Below are positions 50,501 through 56,984 of a stretch of 64,000 nt of DNA, one piece after another. The translations under genes and the position numbers were made by a program. The number at the start of each line of letters is the position of its first letter. The stretch's first letter is position 1. Location of the stretch: contig NZ_LMDJ01000008.1 of NCBI RefSeq assembly GCF_001425045.1, positions 31,783-95,782 of the forward strand, written 5' to 3'. Origin of the DNA: Massilia sp. Root351 (GTDB lineage Bacteria; Pseudomonadota; Gammaproteobacteria; Burkholderiales; Burkholderiaceae_D). Below the pieces are notes generated by a model, which saw nothing but the letters and a program-made list of their open reading frames with translations, searched no databases and was not told where the DNA came from.

Positions 50501-51446
50501 CCGCCACATCGCCGCCCTCGGCCACCAGGCGGATGCTGCCGCCGTGCGTGCTCAGGCCGCCGGCCTGGATCAGGCCGGTGTTGTTGACGCTGGCGCGCGC
50601 CAGCGCATCGGCCGCGCTCGCGCTCAGCAGCACCTGGCCGCCGCCGGCCTGGATCAGGCCCTGGTTCTCGGCCAGCGCGTTCAGCGCGCCCTGGCTGGTG
50701 CGCACGGTGATCAGGCCGTCGCCGCGCAAGTCCACGCCGATTTGCCGGCCGGCAGCCAGCGCCACGCTGCCTTGCGGTGCGCTGATTGCGCCACTGTTCG
50801 CCACGCTGGGCCCCAGCAGGGCCACGTAGCCGCCCGCCGCAGCCGCAATGCTGCCTTCGTTGCGCACCGCGCCGCCGCCCTGGCCGGCAAAGCTGTAGTA
50901 GCGCGCCAGGAAGTCGCGGTCCGTCAGCTCCAGCGACGAGGCCACCAGGCCGCCCACGTTCACTTGCGCGCCCGGCGCGAACAGCACGCCGTTCGGGTTG
51001 ACCAGGAACACCTGGCCGTTGGCGTCCAGCTTGCCGTAGATTTGCGACGGGTTGGCCGACTGCACGCGGTTCAGCGCCACGGCGCTGGCCGACGGCTGCT
51101 GGAACTGCACCGTGGCCTGCGCGCCGATGTCGAACGTGCCCCAGTTCAGGATGGCCTGCCCGGTGGCCTGGCTCACCGTCATGTGGTTGCCGCTGGTGCT
51201 GATCTGCGCCTGCCCCGCCACCACCTGGCCTCCGGTCGGCAGCGCGGTCGGCAAAGGCGGCGCCGCGTACGCACTGCCCGCCCCGGCCACGCCCGCCGCC
51301 GCCAGCGCCGCCATCAGCGTGGCCTTGCGGCGCCGCGCGCCGCCCTTGCCATGGCCGCGCGCCCCTTCGGCCACGGCCACCCAGCACGCGTGCACATGGC
51401 TCCAGACAAGGCGGTAGTAGCGGTTCATAGTGGCGTGTTTGTGCAT
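41568..51446 (-). CDS. giant TpsA exoprotein with TPS domain, FG-GAP-like propeller and YDG repeats
   Basis: A 3292-residue secreted adhesin. Residues 7-36 form an extended signal (MNRYYRLVWSHVHACWVAVA) and the TPS/haemagglutination domain follows at about 70-330, with NHMTVSQATGQAILNWGTF and VFLVNPNGVLFAPGAQVNVGG. From about 560 to 1000 there are six units of the type FGSSVALNAAGTKLAVGAV, which look like FG-GAP propeller blades. Then come 22 YDG units of about 83 residues (KVYDGLTxATVTLGDDRVAGD pattern) to about residue 3080, and an MBG domain. The C-terminus is Gly/Asn-rich. It is coupled to tpsB downstream. Confidence 0.93.
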   Translation of the reverse strand: MHKHATMNRYYRLVWSHVHACWVAVAEGARGHGKGGARRRKATLMAALAAAGVAGAGSAYAAPPLPTALPTGGQVVAGQAQISTSGNHMTVSQATGQAILNWGTFDIGAQATVQFQQPSASAVALNRVQSANPSQIYGKLDANGQVFLVNPNGVLFAPGAQVNVGGLVASSLELTDRDFLARYYSFAGQGGGAVRNEGSIAAAAGGYVALLGPSVANSGAISAPQGSVALAAGRQIGVDLRGDGLITVRTSQGALNALAENQGLIQAGGGQVLLSASAADALARASVNNTGLIQAGGLSTHGGSIRLVAEGGDVAAGALDASSRDARGGSIAVSGAAVSLGGAISVDGKQGGSVGVTAAGALAAGGSVSAQGTEGGGGSISYRAGGSFTETSGATANASGAHNGGNIAVQAGGSLLTSGSYSARGGAAGGGRIDLSGDTVSLLSAKIDASGAHQGGLVRVGGAFQGGKAQDGSADPRFAQRWGQTASIVSAERTFVNDSSAIDVSARGVGGQGGTAVIWSDRQTTLLGTINARGGSGAGARGGAVEVSSLGDLRYVGLDGITPGQGGALLLDPKNLVIGDFNYAYTWTAEAILGSGYSGGKNASGGLLASGASFGSSVAMSADGTVLAVGVPMDGGVTNSNTAASPNYAAGSGEARGAVRLFGFTDGNFSGAALRSNIGSGYNGTADYNLTLADGALFGSSVALNAAGTKLAVGAVGENSGAGSVRLFDLAAGTSKPALTSTINAGAGGLSGTANAGQFGTSVALNGDGTRLAVGAVNDSGGNANCFSCGAVYLFTNGALTTTLGANYASPFIAGAGADAQLGSAVALNAAGDKLAVGAVGVDDLKGAVYTFNWGGSVAQTATYSSTATTGGANLNVNLSSGELFGSALSFSADGTRLAVGSPSTGGVVDAGLGPGSVRLIDTSGGTPVLKAVLQRGLRLGDGTFHTAPDYSGFGYAVALNGAGDRLVVGAPYANSASGSVEGTGAVYAYSLAAPVFSDVNYTDATGLNVGIDASGLAQQLFNGTSVTLRASNDLLVNGTVLVGTGAGIRGNLTLEAGRSITVNRSITTSGGNLSLLANSSNSLVSAADRDDGDAGITVASGYTLDSGSGQTALTIGTGARAGDDASGDIQIDGTVRGARISLINSGLSAGSDVRVASTGRLVGTATSGTSVLVASGGAGSGATASGTFVSAAGSNTISAGAGSRYLVYSDAPTSTTEGMTGYNKHYNQVYTGADPSYAGSGNWFLYKVAPVLTVTPAGGISKVYDGLAMGAIGFGSVSGLIDGDANGALTGSLSGINNKNVGSYAVQIGSLASSLGYTIAVAPATYSITPRALTATATGNNKVYDGLTAATVNLGDNRVSGDALSLSGTASFGSKGVGNAKTISVSGIALSGADAANYTLASSTATATGNITPRTLHATAGSVSKVYDGLTGVTDMNGVLGDDRVAGDLLTLSGSGSFSDKNAGNGKAVNYAGIAISGGADSANYVLASATATGTGTITPRSLTATATGVSKVYDGLTGATVTLGDNRLGGDLLTLSSTGASYTNKNAGNGKTINVSGIALSGDDAGNYTLANTTATAIGNITKRTLNASATGVDKVYDGLATSAVTVGDDRVAGDVFTTSGTGAFIDKNVGTGKTVNVTGIALNGTDAGNYTLASTSVSTTGTITQRVLTAGAVGVNKVYDGLATASATLTDDRVAGDALTLTSGSASFADKNAGNGKTVTVNGVTLGGADAGNYTLASASATGTANITKRALTASATGIDKVYDGLTGAAVTLGDDRLAGDVLALSGSAAFGDKNVGSGKAVTVTGIALSGADAANYTLAATTAGATAAITPRALTASATGIDKVYDGLATATVTLGDNRVAGDALSLSSTGAAFGDKNAGNGKTVSVSGIALGGADAANYTLSSSTASTTGSITPRALHASATASGKVYDGQTAASATLGDDRLAGDVLSLSSSGASFADKNAGAGKTVTVNGITISGADAGNYALASNTATATADISRRTLTATTSTVDKVYDGLAAATIALGDDRVAGDVLVTSGSAVYSDKNVGSGKTVSVTGIALSGADAGNYTLASTAANSTGSITARTLNATTVGGGKVYDGLTASTATLADDRVAGDALTLTGGSASFADKNAGSGKAVTIGGLVLTGADAGNYVLASSTATGSADITARTLTAGATALDKVYDGNLAAGVNYSDNRLAGDVLSISGNAVFADKNVGSGKSVAISGMTLSGADAGNYTLASATATGSASITARQLTVSATGNNKVYDGQTGATVTLGDNRVAGDALTLSSAGAAFADKNAGAGKLVAVNGIALSGADAANYTLASTSATASADITQRVLNATATAANKLYDGSAAATVTLGDDRLAGDVLALSGSAAFADKNAGTGKSVTVSGIAASGADAANYTLASTTASATADIGKRTLNVAGGSVTKVYDGLLVSNATLSSDAIAGDVLAITGAAAFADKNAGSGKAVNVTGIAVSGADALNYTLASTSLATTGSITQRALVATATGSTKVYDGNVSAAVTLADNRVVGDDLVLAGTGSYANKNAGANKVITVGGIVLSGADAGNYVMAPGAVSTTGTITPRALNASATGQSKVYDGGLNASVSFISDAIAGDSVSLAGQAAFGDKNVGSGKAINVSAISLSGADAANYVLGSTTARATGSITPRLLNVNASAASKVYDGTTTATVTLDDDRVAGDSLALAGGGGAFADKNAGNAKAVSVSGIELSGTDAANYTLASTTASGTGSITQRTLNAVVTVNSKVYDGTTGATVALADNRVAGDALSLTGGAAAFADKNAGSGKAVSVSGIALSGADAGNYVLASSTASGTGAITQRVLNASAANVTKVYDGSTSATVVLSDDRVAGDALQVSGQGSFSDANAGSGKTVNITGLALSGADAANYTFTGGSARGSGTITQRALQATIAGTTVKTYDGTTSAVLNPGSVSLSGFVAGQGATLQSGSTGRYNDANVAGASTVTADLAASNFSATGGTLLSNYLLPSVATGAGAITARTVTVTGVQAATKVYDGSTAATLSSRGTLAGLVAGESLTLNGPANGAFDTRSAGSGKTVTASGYSLADGGTGRASNYALASSTASGTGTISQATLTVVVDDKTRVQGTANPAFTSSVSGLVGGDTRDILGNLVLATSATTQSAAGQYAITASGAALNDYKVFYLDGVLTVTSAGVQPGRFDPVAAIVGSTASAGANGAGNGGLGFGGNVGGFGASSGSSTPQTLLAEARDEGGNPNGGNGSSGNNAATPGVPGAPAGVTYVNGNSKIVSRNGGVRNLE
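42300..47670 (-). repeat. 22 tandem YDG-coding units of 249-252 bp
   Basis: Within the tpsA gene, the KVYDG-type motif occurs 22 times, from about 47,665 down to about 42,354. Units repeat every 249 or 252 bases (83 or 84 codons) through most of the array, and neighbours differ from each other. Typical core residues are KVYDG, LGD(D/N)RVAGD and LSGADAGNYTLAS. Such arrays can change length by recombination. The last two units are the most divergent. Confidence 0.88.
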
Positions 51447-51505
51447 GGAAGTTCCGTAGCGGTTGAATCGGGTGGAGACGGTAAGCTGGCGTGCGGCGCG
51501 GCCAA

Positions 51506-51970
51506 TCAGGCCTTGGCGGCGCCCGCGAGCAGCAAGTTGAAGTCGGCGCGGAAGTTGCTCAGGCCCTTGACGCGGCCCAGCGGCACCAGGTGCAGCTGGA
51601 ACGTGCCGGTGCGGCTGTTCTGCAGCTCGTAGGTGCCTTCCGCCACGGCCAGCAGGGCCGCGCCCTCGAACACCAGCGAGAACTGCTGCATGGCCGGATC
51701 GGGCTGTTTGGCCGGCTTGCTCACGCGCGCCAGCTTCAGCGGCTGGGCGCGCAGCGCTGGGTGGTTCAGCCAGAATTGCTGGCCCACCAGCGCGCTGGCG
51801 CCGGCCAGGCTCCAGGCGTAGCCGTCGTCGCCGGGGATGGCCGCGGCTGCAGCCGCGCCGGCGGCCGTGGTGGTGGCCGCCGCAGCGGCGCCGGTGGCCG
51901 CCATGGCCACGCCGCCCATGACGGCGGAGCCCGCGTACAGTTTCAACACATCGCGTCGTTTCATTTTCAC
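51506..51970 (-). CDS. Tat-signal protein with DUF6916-like domain
   Basis: 154 residues. The N-terminus KRRDVLKLYAG followed by a long Ala-rich hydrophobic stretch looks like a twin-arginine signal. The C-terminal about 80 residues carry FSLVFEGAALLAVAEGTYEL, GTFQLHLVPLG and FRADFN, which match the 96-residue protein at 54081 (FSLIFEGPAQ, GEFHIFLVPV, YEAVFN). The domain resembles DUF6916. It lies just upstream of the tpsA gene in the operon and overlaps the GNAT gene by four bases. Function is unknown. Confidence 0.72.
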   Translation of the reverse strand: MKMKRRDVLKLYAGSAVMGGVAMAATGAAAAATTTAAGAAAAAAIPGDDGYAWSLAGASALVGQQFWLNHPALRAQPLKLARVSKPAKQPDPAMQQFSLVFEGAALLAVAEGTYELQNSRTGTFQLHLVPLGRVKGLSNFRADFNLLLAGAAKA

Positions 51971-52467
51971 TCCTGGGTATTTGTTGGTTCAGCCGCGCGC
52001 CATTCCATCAGGTCGTGCATGCCGTTTTCGCGGACTTTCTGAAAGCCCAGCCGCCGGTACAGCGACAGCGCCGGATTGCCGTGCTCCACGTGGATGCTGA
52101 CCACGCCGGCCTCGCGCTGCAAGGCCTGCAGCAGTTGCGTACCGTAGCCGCGCTGGCGGAACTCCGGCAGGACCGTGATCTCCACGATGTGCAGCGCGCC
52201 GGGCCGGCGCCACACGTACAGGCGGCCGACCGCAACCCGCCCCTGCCCGTCCGCGCGCTGCGCCTCGGCCACGCAAAACTGCCCGTCCGCGTACTGCTGG
52301 CGGTAGTGCTGGTGCTGAGCCTGGAACTGCATCTGCACGAAGGCCGCCTTGGCCGCCTCGTCCCACGGCACGGCGGCCAGTTCGGCCGCGCGCGTGCTGG
52401 CGTAGATGCGCAGCAGCAGCGGCATGTCCGCTTCGGCGATCGGGCGCAGGTGCAAGGCGTCGCTCAT
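51967..52467 (-). CDS. GNAT family N-acetyltransferase
   Basis: A 166-residue acetyltransferase. The acetyl-CoA binding region is VLPEFRQRGYGTQLLQALQRE near residue 110 and LSLYRRLGFQKVRENG closes the domain. It sits between a tail-collar gene (2 bases before) and the Tat DUF6916-like gene. It may acetylate one of the exported proteins or a cell-wall sugar, but no target is shown. Confidence 0.87.
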   Translation of the reverse strand: MSDALHLRPIAEADMPLLLRIYASTRAAELAAVPWDEAAKAAFVQMQFQAQHQHYRQQYADGQFCVAEAQRADGQGRVAVGRLYVWRRPGALHIVEITVLPEFRQRGYGTQLLQALQREAGVVSIHVEHGNPALSLYRRLGFQKVRENGMHDLMEWRAAEPTNTQE

Positions 52468-52469
52468 GC

Positions 52470-52991
52470 TCAGGGCCGCTGCGGGAACACGCCTTGCAGC
52501 GCGATGCAGAAGTACAGGCCCAGCGTAGGCTGGCGGTTGTTGTGCGGCTGTCCGCCGCCGGCGGCCGCCATGGCCCCGGTATAGGCGTAGGCCGTGGCGC
52601 CGGACGCGGAGTAAAGCTGCACGCCGGGCGTGGTTCCCATCACGGCCGACGGGCCCGGCACGGAATAGCCCGCCGGGCTGCCGCCCAGGCCCTGGGCGTG
52701 GGCGTGGGCCGGGATCTCGCTCGGCAGCAGCGTCACGGTTTCTTCACCCAGTTTTTCGCCCAGGTAGCGCTCGCTCAGGCCCTGCCCCTGGCCCACGCCC
52801 ATGGCGTAGCTGTCGCGCAAGTCCGGCAGGGCGAACGTGGACCTGCCGTCGCCCCCGTAGGCGGTCCCCAGCAGGGAAAACAGCGCCGTGTTCTGCGACA
52901 GGGGCAGCAGTTGGCCGTCGCAAAAGGCCCAGCCCTTGGGCGCGAAGTTGAACGGGAAGATGCGGATTTCCGCAACAAACGGATCAGCCAT
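52470..52991 (-). CDS. tail-collar domain protein 1 (MdpB-like)
   Basis: 173 residues. The N-terminal half is the phage tail collar domain: FVAEIRIFPFNFAPKGWAFC, QLLPLSQNTALFSLLGTAYG and FALPDLR. The C-terminal half is a variable Gly/Ala-rich region with AHAHAQG and a final NRQPTLGLYFCIALQG. It is the third of three tandem paralogues, following 8 bases after copy 2. No phage structural genes are near, so it is not an obvious prophage remnant. Confidence 0.9.
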   Translation of the reverse strand: MADPFVAEIRIFPFNFAPKGWAFCDGQLLPLSQNTALFSLLGTAYGGDGRSTFALPDLRDSYAMGVGQGQGLSERYLGEKLGEETVTLLPSEIPAHAHAQGLGGSPAGYSVPGPSAVMGTTPGVQLYSASGATAYAYTGAMAAAGGGQPHNNRQPTLGLYFCIALQGVFPQRP

Positions 52992-52999
52992 GGCGGTCC

Positions 53000-53533
53000 T
53001 CAGGTTGGGCTCGGGAAAATCCCGAACATTGAAATGATGTAGTTCAGGCCCAGCGAGGGCGCCATGTTGTTATGGGGCTGGCTGCCGCCAGCCACACTGC
53101 TGCTGGCGGCGGCGTCCACGCGCATCGCACTGGTGCCACCGCCAGCCAGGCCGTACACCTTCACGCCGCCGGTACTGGCCGGCACGCCGGTCTTGCCGGT
53201 GTAGGCCGGGCTGGCGCGGTTGCTGGTGGCCACAGGGGCGTGCCGGTGCTGCGGCATCTGGCTGACCGACAGGGTGACGGTTTCCACCCCCGCCACTTCG
53301 GCCAGGGTGTAGCTGGACAGGCCGGAACCCGTGCCCTGGTGCATAGGCACGCGGCCGCGCAGATCCGGCAAAGCGAAGGTCGACTGGCCGTCGCCGCCAT
53401 AGGTTGTACCGATCAGCTGGAACAGCGTTTCGTTTTCGGAAATCGGCAGTTGCTGGCCTTCGCAAAACATCCATCCGACTGGGGCGAAGTTGCCAGCGAA
53501 CAGGCGTATCTCGCCTACATAAGGTTGCGCCAT
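53000..53533 (-). CDS. tail-collar domain protein 2 (MdpB-like)
   Basis: 177 residues with the same layout as copies 1 and 3: YVGEIRLFAGNFAPVGWMFC, LIGTTYGGDGQSTFALPDLRG and a C-terminal MAPSLGLNYIISMFGIFPSP. A His-rich QMPQHRHAPV motif is in the middle. It lies 20 bases after copy 3 and 8 bases before copy 1. No cleavable signal is visible in any copy. Confidence 0.9.
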   Translation of the reverse strand: MAQPYVGEIRLFAGNFAPVGWMFCEGQQLPISENETLFQLIGTTYGGDGQSTFALPDLRGRVPMHQGTGSGLSSYTLAEVAGVETVTLSVSQMPQHRHAPVATSNRASPAYTGKTGVPASTGGVKVYGLAGGGTSAMRVDAAASSSVAGGSQPHNNMAPSLGLNYIISMFGIFPSPT

Positions 53534-53553
53534 GGGTAATGCTCCGCGTTGAA

Positions 53554-54063
53554 TTAGGTCGGGGAAGGGAAAATGCCTTGCAGCGCAATGCAGAAACTGA
53601 GCGTCAGCGTAGGCTGCATGTTGCTATGCGCCTGGCCGCCGCCAACGGCGCCGCCAGCCGTGGTGCTCAGCGTGGTCAGGTTGCCTGGCGCACCGTACAG
53701 ATCGTGGCCAAGGCGGCCCTTGCGGGCGGCGATGGCGCCAACTGGCGAGCTGCTGCTGGCCAGGCTGTCGCCCACCTTGCTCACATGGCTGTGGGACGGC
53801 AGGTGCGACTCGGTCAGCGTGACACTTTCCGCACCGAGCTGCATGCCGGCCGTGATGGCCGGCCCCACGTGCGCGGGCACGCGGCCCCGCAGGTCGGGCA
53901 AGGCGAAGTTGGTACGGCCGTCGCCGCCAAAGGTGGTGCCCAGCAGTGAAAACAGCGCCTGGTTCTGGTTAATCGGCAACAACTGGCCGTTGCACAGCGC
54001 CCAGCCTTTCGGCGGGAATACAAACGACATCAGCCGGATTTCGGAAAGGAACGGTTCAGCCAT
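53554..54063 (-). CDS. tail-collar domain protein 3 (MdpB-like)
   Basis: 169 residues: FLSEIRLMSFVFPPKGWALC, LLGTTFGGDGRTNFALPDLRG, HLPSHSHVSK and a C-terminal MQPTLTLSFCIALQGIFPSP. It comes first of the three paralogues, 17 bases after the DUF6916-like gene. The three copies share the N-terminal domain and the C-terminal ALQGIFP end but differ between them, so they may form a hetero-trimer or interchangeable tips. Confidence 0.9.
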   Translation of the reverse strand: MAEPFLSEIRLMSFVFPPKGWALCNGQLLPINQNQALFSLLGTTFGGDGRTNFALPDLRGRVPAHVGPAITAGMQLGAESVTLTESHLPSHSHVSKVGDSLASSSSPVGAIAARKGRLGHDLYGAPGNLTTLSTTAGGAVGGGQAHSNMQPTLTLSFCIALQGIFPSPT

Positions 54064-54080
54064 GGATTACTCCTGAATAT

Positions 54081-54371
54081 TCAGTTGAAAACGGCTTCGT
54101 AATAGGTAGCGCCGGCGTCGGCAGCCACCGGCACGAGGAAGATATGGAACTCGCCAGCCGTTTCGTTGCGAAGACACAACGTTGCCTGCTCCAAACGCGG
54201 CTGTGCAGGGCCTTCGAAAATCAGGGAAAAAGCTTGCTCGCGCGCATAGCCGGGCATGCCGGCCTGCTTGACCGTGGCCAGGCGCAGCGCCAGGCCGGAA
54301 TCGGCCAGGCTGAATGACGCGCCCGCATGGGCACGGAAGAATTCCAGAGAGAGATCTTGCACGAATGACAC
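54081..54371 (-). CDS. DUF6916-like small protein
   Basis: 96 residues, GTG start, opening SFVQDLSLEFFRAHAGASFS and closing YYEAVFN. The core FSLIFEGPAQPRLEQATLCL and EFHIFLVPVAAD matches the domain of the protein at 51506. It is the first gene of the operon, about 20 bases after the predicted transcription start. No clear ribosome site precedes the GTG. The family is often found beside tail-collar genes; its function is unknown. Confidence 0.75.
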   Translation of the reverse strand: MSFVQDLSLEFFRAHAGASFSLADSGLALRLATVKQAGMPGYAREQAFSLIFEGPAQPRLEQATLCLRNETAGEFHIFLVPVAADAGATYYEAVFN

Positions 54372-54396
54372 GTAAGTTGCAGTTTAATAAACTACC

Positions 54397-54425
54397 ATTA
54401 TACCTGCAGGAAACAATGGTGTCAC
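54397..54425 (-). promoter_or_regulatory. sigma70-like promoter of the tail-collar/TPS operon
   Basis: On the minus strand, GTGACA (54425-54420) is followed by 17 bases and a perfect TATAAT (54402-54397), 26 bases before the GTG of the first gene. This is the best sigma70 match in the neighbourhood. It lies in the only intergenic gap upstream of the eight genes. Confidence 0.65.
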
Positions 54426-54449
54426 TCGACAACTGTTCGGTAATAGCGG

Positions 54450-55109
54450 TTAGCCTACCTGCCGGATCACATAAACGCAGCGCCGCGCGCCCGACAAGAG
54501 GTGTTCGGCACGCTCGACCTGGCAGCCCTTGCCCAGCACGCGCTGGAACACCTGCAGCTCGGAGCGGCAGAAGCCCTGGCAACTGGTGGCGGCCGCGCAA
54601 ATGGGGCAATGGTTCTCGATCAGCAGCAGGCTGCCGTCGGGCTGGACTTCGGTTTCGGCCATGTAGCCCTCCGCGTCGCGCGCCCGGGCCAGGGCGGAGA
54701 CGCGGCTAGCCAGCGCATGCGACGAAGCGGCTTCCGCAGGTCCGGCATCGGCTTCCGCCTGCGCCAGCGCGGCCTGGTAGGCCGCCTCGCTTTCCTGCTC
54801 GCGCGCGGCGATCAGCTTGTCCATGCCCTCCTCACCGAACAGCGCGCGCACCTGGTGGATCATTTGCAGCGTAAGGTCGGCATGGCGATCCGGGAAGCGC
54901 GCGTGGCCCGCCTCGGTCAGGTGCCAGCGGCGCGACGGCCGCCCCACCTTGTCGGCCACGTCCTCGAAGCCGACCAGGCCTTTTTCCTGGGCCGACTCCA
55001 GCTGCCTGCGCGCACCCATGGACGTCAGCTCGAGCAGTTCGGCCAGCTTCTGCGCGGTTTGCGGGCCGCGCGTCTTGAGCAGGAAAAGTACGTTGTCGGC
55101 AGTGTTCAT
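54450..55109 (-). CDS. HTH regulator with C-terminal cysteine cluster (SufR-like)
   Basis: 219 residues. The N-terminus is a winged helix (LAELLELTSMGARRQLESAQ, then KVGRPSRRWHLTEAG). A helical linker follows, and the C-terminus holds Cys168, Cys171, Cys177, Cys181, Cys196 and Cys211 in HCPICAAATSCQGFCRSE and later. The layout resembles SufR-like Fe-S regulators. The start overlaps the MFS gene end by four bases, so the two are one operon, with the regulator second. Confidence 0.83.
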   Translation of the reverse strand: MNTADNVLFLLKTRGPQTAQKLAELLELTSMGARRQLESAQEKGLVGFEDVADKVGRPSRRWHLTEAGHARFPDRHADLTLQMIHQVRALFGEEGMDKLIAAREQESEAAYQAALAQAEADAGPAEAASSHALASRVSALARARDAEGYMAETEVQPDGSLLLIENHCPICAAATSCQGFCRSELQVFQRVLGKGCQVERAEHLLSGARRCVYVIRQVG

Positions 55110-56329
55110 TCAGGCGTTTTCGTGAAGGTCATGGGAGCCAGCGGCAGGCGCAGGCGCCAGGCGTGCAGTTGCCAGGCCGCCGCCGCGCTCAGCGCTGCGC
55201 CCAGCAACAGCACCAAACGGGTGTCGATCAAGGTCAGCGCCGCGCCGGCCAGCGCCATCAGTATATTCGCCAGACAGAAAGTCGTCGACAACAGTCCCAT
55301 CACGGCGCCCTGCCCGTGCGCACCGAAGCGGTCGGCCGCCCAGTTCTGGATCACGGCGTTGTAGAAGGAATTGGGCAGGCCGAACAGCACGATACCCACC
55401 AGGCCCACCCACAGGTTGCCCAGCCCGACCAGTCCAACGGCACACGCGATGCCGAACGCATGCAGGGATGCGCGCCGCAGCGGCGCCGTGGCACTGGGGC
55501 GGCCGGAGAACAGCGAGGACAAGGTCATCAGCCCGCACAGGCCGACGTTGATGGCGGCGATGCCCTGCGCGTCGTAGCGCCCCACCTCCACCAGCCACAG
55601 GGGATAGAACTCGTAGAACGCCGTCACGCCGCAGGTGACCGCCAGCTGGATCTTGAACAGCGTGCGCAGCTCGGTGTGCTTGAGCAGGTTGAGGGAATGG
55701 CGGTCGCGCGCCACCTGCCACCACGAGGTGGTGAGCGTGGACGGCGCCTCGCGCGGCAGCACCGCCATCACCACCAGCGCCACCGCCAGCAGGGCCACGG
55801 CGGCGATCCAGAACGGCACCGTCAGGCCGTAGCCCACCGTCAGGCCGCCCAGCAGCGGGCCGGCCAGCCAGCCGAAATGGAAAGCGCCGTTCAGCCAGCC
55901 GATGGCGCGGTTGCGCAGCGTGCCTTCCAGCCGTTCGGCCAGCATGGCCCGCGCCACCGCGCCGTTGCCTTCCAGCAGGCCGGTGGCGAAACGGGCGGCC
56001 AGGAACAGCGGGTAGGATTCCAGCATCATGGCGCCGGCCGTGAGCGCGTGGCCGGCAGCGGCGCCCAGGCCGGTTGCCAGCAGCACCGGGCGGCGGCCAT
56101 AGCGGTCAGACAAAGCGCCCAGCACGGCGGAGCCGATCAGCAGACCGAGGGGGTTGATCATCACGGCAACGCTGAACAGCAGCTTGGGCGGCAGGCCGAA
56201 GAACTGGTTCAAGCCGGATTCCGCGCCGGAGGCGAACAACGGTGGCAAAATGGGATACGGGAGCGAGGCCCCGATAGTGGACAGCAGCGCCAGCAGGCAA
56301 GCGGCGGCAATCAGCAGTGCATTCTTCAT
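55106..56329 (-). CDS. MFS transporter (TetA-like, DHA1)
   Basis: A 407-residue protein with about twelve helices. The loop GALSDRYGRRPVLLATG is the MFS signature, and RFATGLLEGNGAVARAMLAE follows. Efflux of a small compound is likely. It is first in an operon with the cysteine-rich regulator and divergent from a RibD-C reductase gene; 88 bases lie between them. Confidence 0.88.
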   Translation of the reverse strand: MKNALLIAAACLLALLSTIGASLPYPILPPLFASGAESGLNQFFGLPPKLLFSVAVMINPLGLLIGSAVLGALSDRYGRRPVLLATGLGAAAGHALTAGAMMLESYPLFLAARFATGLLEGNGAVARAMLAERLEGTLRNRAIGWLNGAFHFGWLAGPLLGGLTVGYGLTVPFWIAAVALLAVALVVMAVLPREAPSTLTTSWWQVARDRHSLNLLKHTELRTLFKIQLAVTCGVTAFYEFYPLWLVEVGRYDAQGIAAINVGLCGLMTLSSLFSGRPSATAPLRRASLHAFGIACAVGLVGLGNLWVGLVGIVLFGLPNSFYNAVIQNWAADRFGAHGQGAVMGLLSTTFCLANILMALAGAALTLIDTRLVLLLGAALSAAAAWQLHAWRLRLPLAPMTFTKTPE

Positions 56330-56417
56330 GGTATGTCTCGGGTTGCTTGAGTTCTATCAATATACCTATACCGTCGAGATAAGTAAACAAAAGTGTTTAT
56401 TTAATGTGAGGAATAAC

Positions 56418-56984
56418 ATGCGGCCCCTGAAGTACTCAATCAACCTCACCCTGGACGGATGCTGCGGCCACGAGGAAATGCTCACGGACGAGGAGTTGCA
56501 TCGCCACTGGGCCGGCCGGCTCGCCCAGGCCGACGCCCTGCTCTTTGGCCGGGTGACCTATGAAATGATGGAATCCGCGTGGCGCGAGCCGGCGCGCACC
56601 GGCGTCAGGCCGGAATGGATGCCGGAATGGATGGCGCCTTTCGGACAGACCATCGACGCGGCGCGCAAGTACGTGGTATCGAGCACCTTGAAACAGGTGG
56701 ACTGGAACGCCGAGCTGGTGCGTGGTGACCTTGGCATGGCGGTCCAGCGGCTCAAACAGCAGCCCGGCAGGGGCATTTTCCTGGGCGGCGTGACGCTGCC
56801 GTTGGCCCTGGCGCAGCTAGGCCTGATCGATGAGTACGAGTTCGTCGTGCACCCCAGGATAACCGGCCACGGCCCGAGGCTGTTCGAAGGCCTTCCCAGG
56901 CACCTGGACCTGAAGCTCGTCGGCCGCCAGGAATTCGGTTCCGGGGCCGTGGCGCTGCGGTACGAGCCGGCAACGAAAGCGTGA
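56418..56984 (+). CDS. dihydrofolate reductase family protein (RibD C-terminal)
   Basis: About 188 residues with the RibD-C/DHFR-like fold: MRPLKYSINLTLDGCCGHEE, LFGRVTYEMMESAW, and GGVTLPLALAQLGLIDEYEF. Members reduce unknown, often folate-like or pyrimidine substrates with NADPH. The ATG at 56418 follows GTGAGGAA. It is divergent from the MFS gene, and the next gene overlaps its stop. Confidence 0.88.
   Translation: MRPLKYSINLTLDGCCGHEEMLTDEELHRHWAGRLAQADALLFGRVTYEMMESAWREPARTGVRPEWMPEWMAPFGQTIDAARKYVVSSTLKQVDWNAELVRGDLGMAVQRLKQQPGRGIFLGGVTLPLALAQLGLIDEYEFVVHPRITGHGPRLFEGLPRHLDLKLVGRQEFGSGAVALRYEPATKA

Noticed and set aside
48609..51632. A 1007-codon open frame opposite the N-terminal part of tpsA
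   Set aside because: It has no homology pattern and is a by-product of GC-rich codons opposite a real gene.
52470..54063. Prophage or tailocin remnant at the tail-collar genes
   Set aside because: No capsid, sheath, baseplate, lysis, integrase or repressor genes are near. Collar proteins of this kind also occur alone in bacterial genomes.
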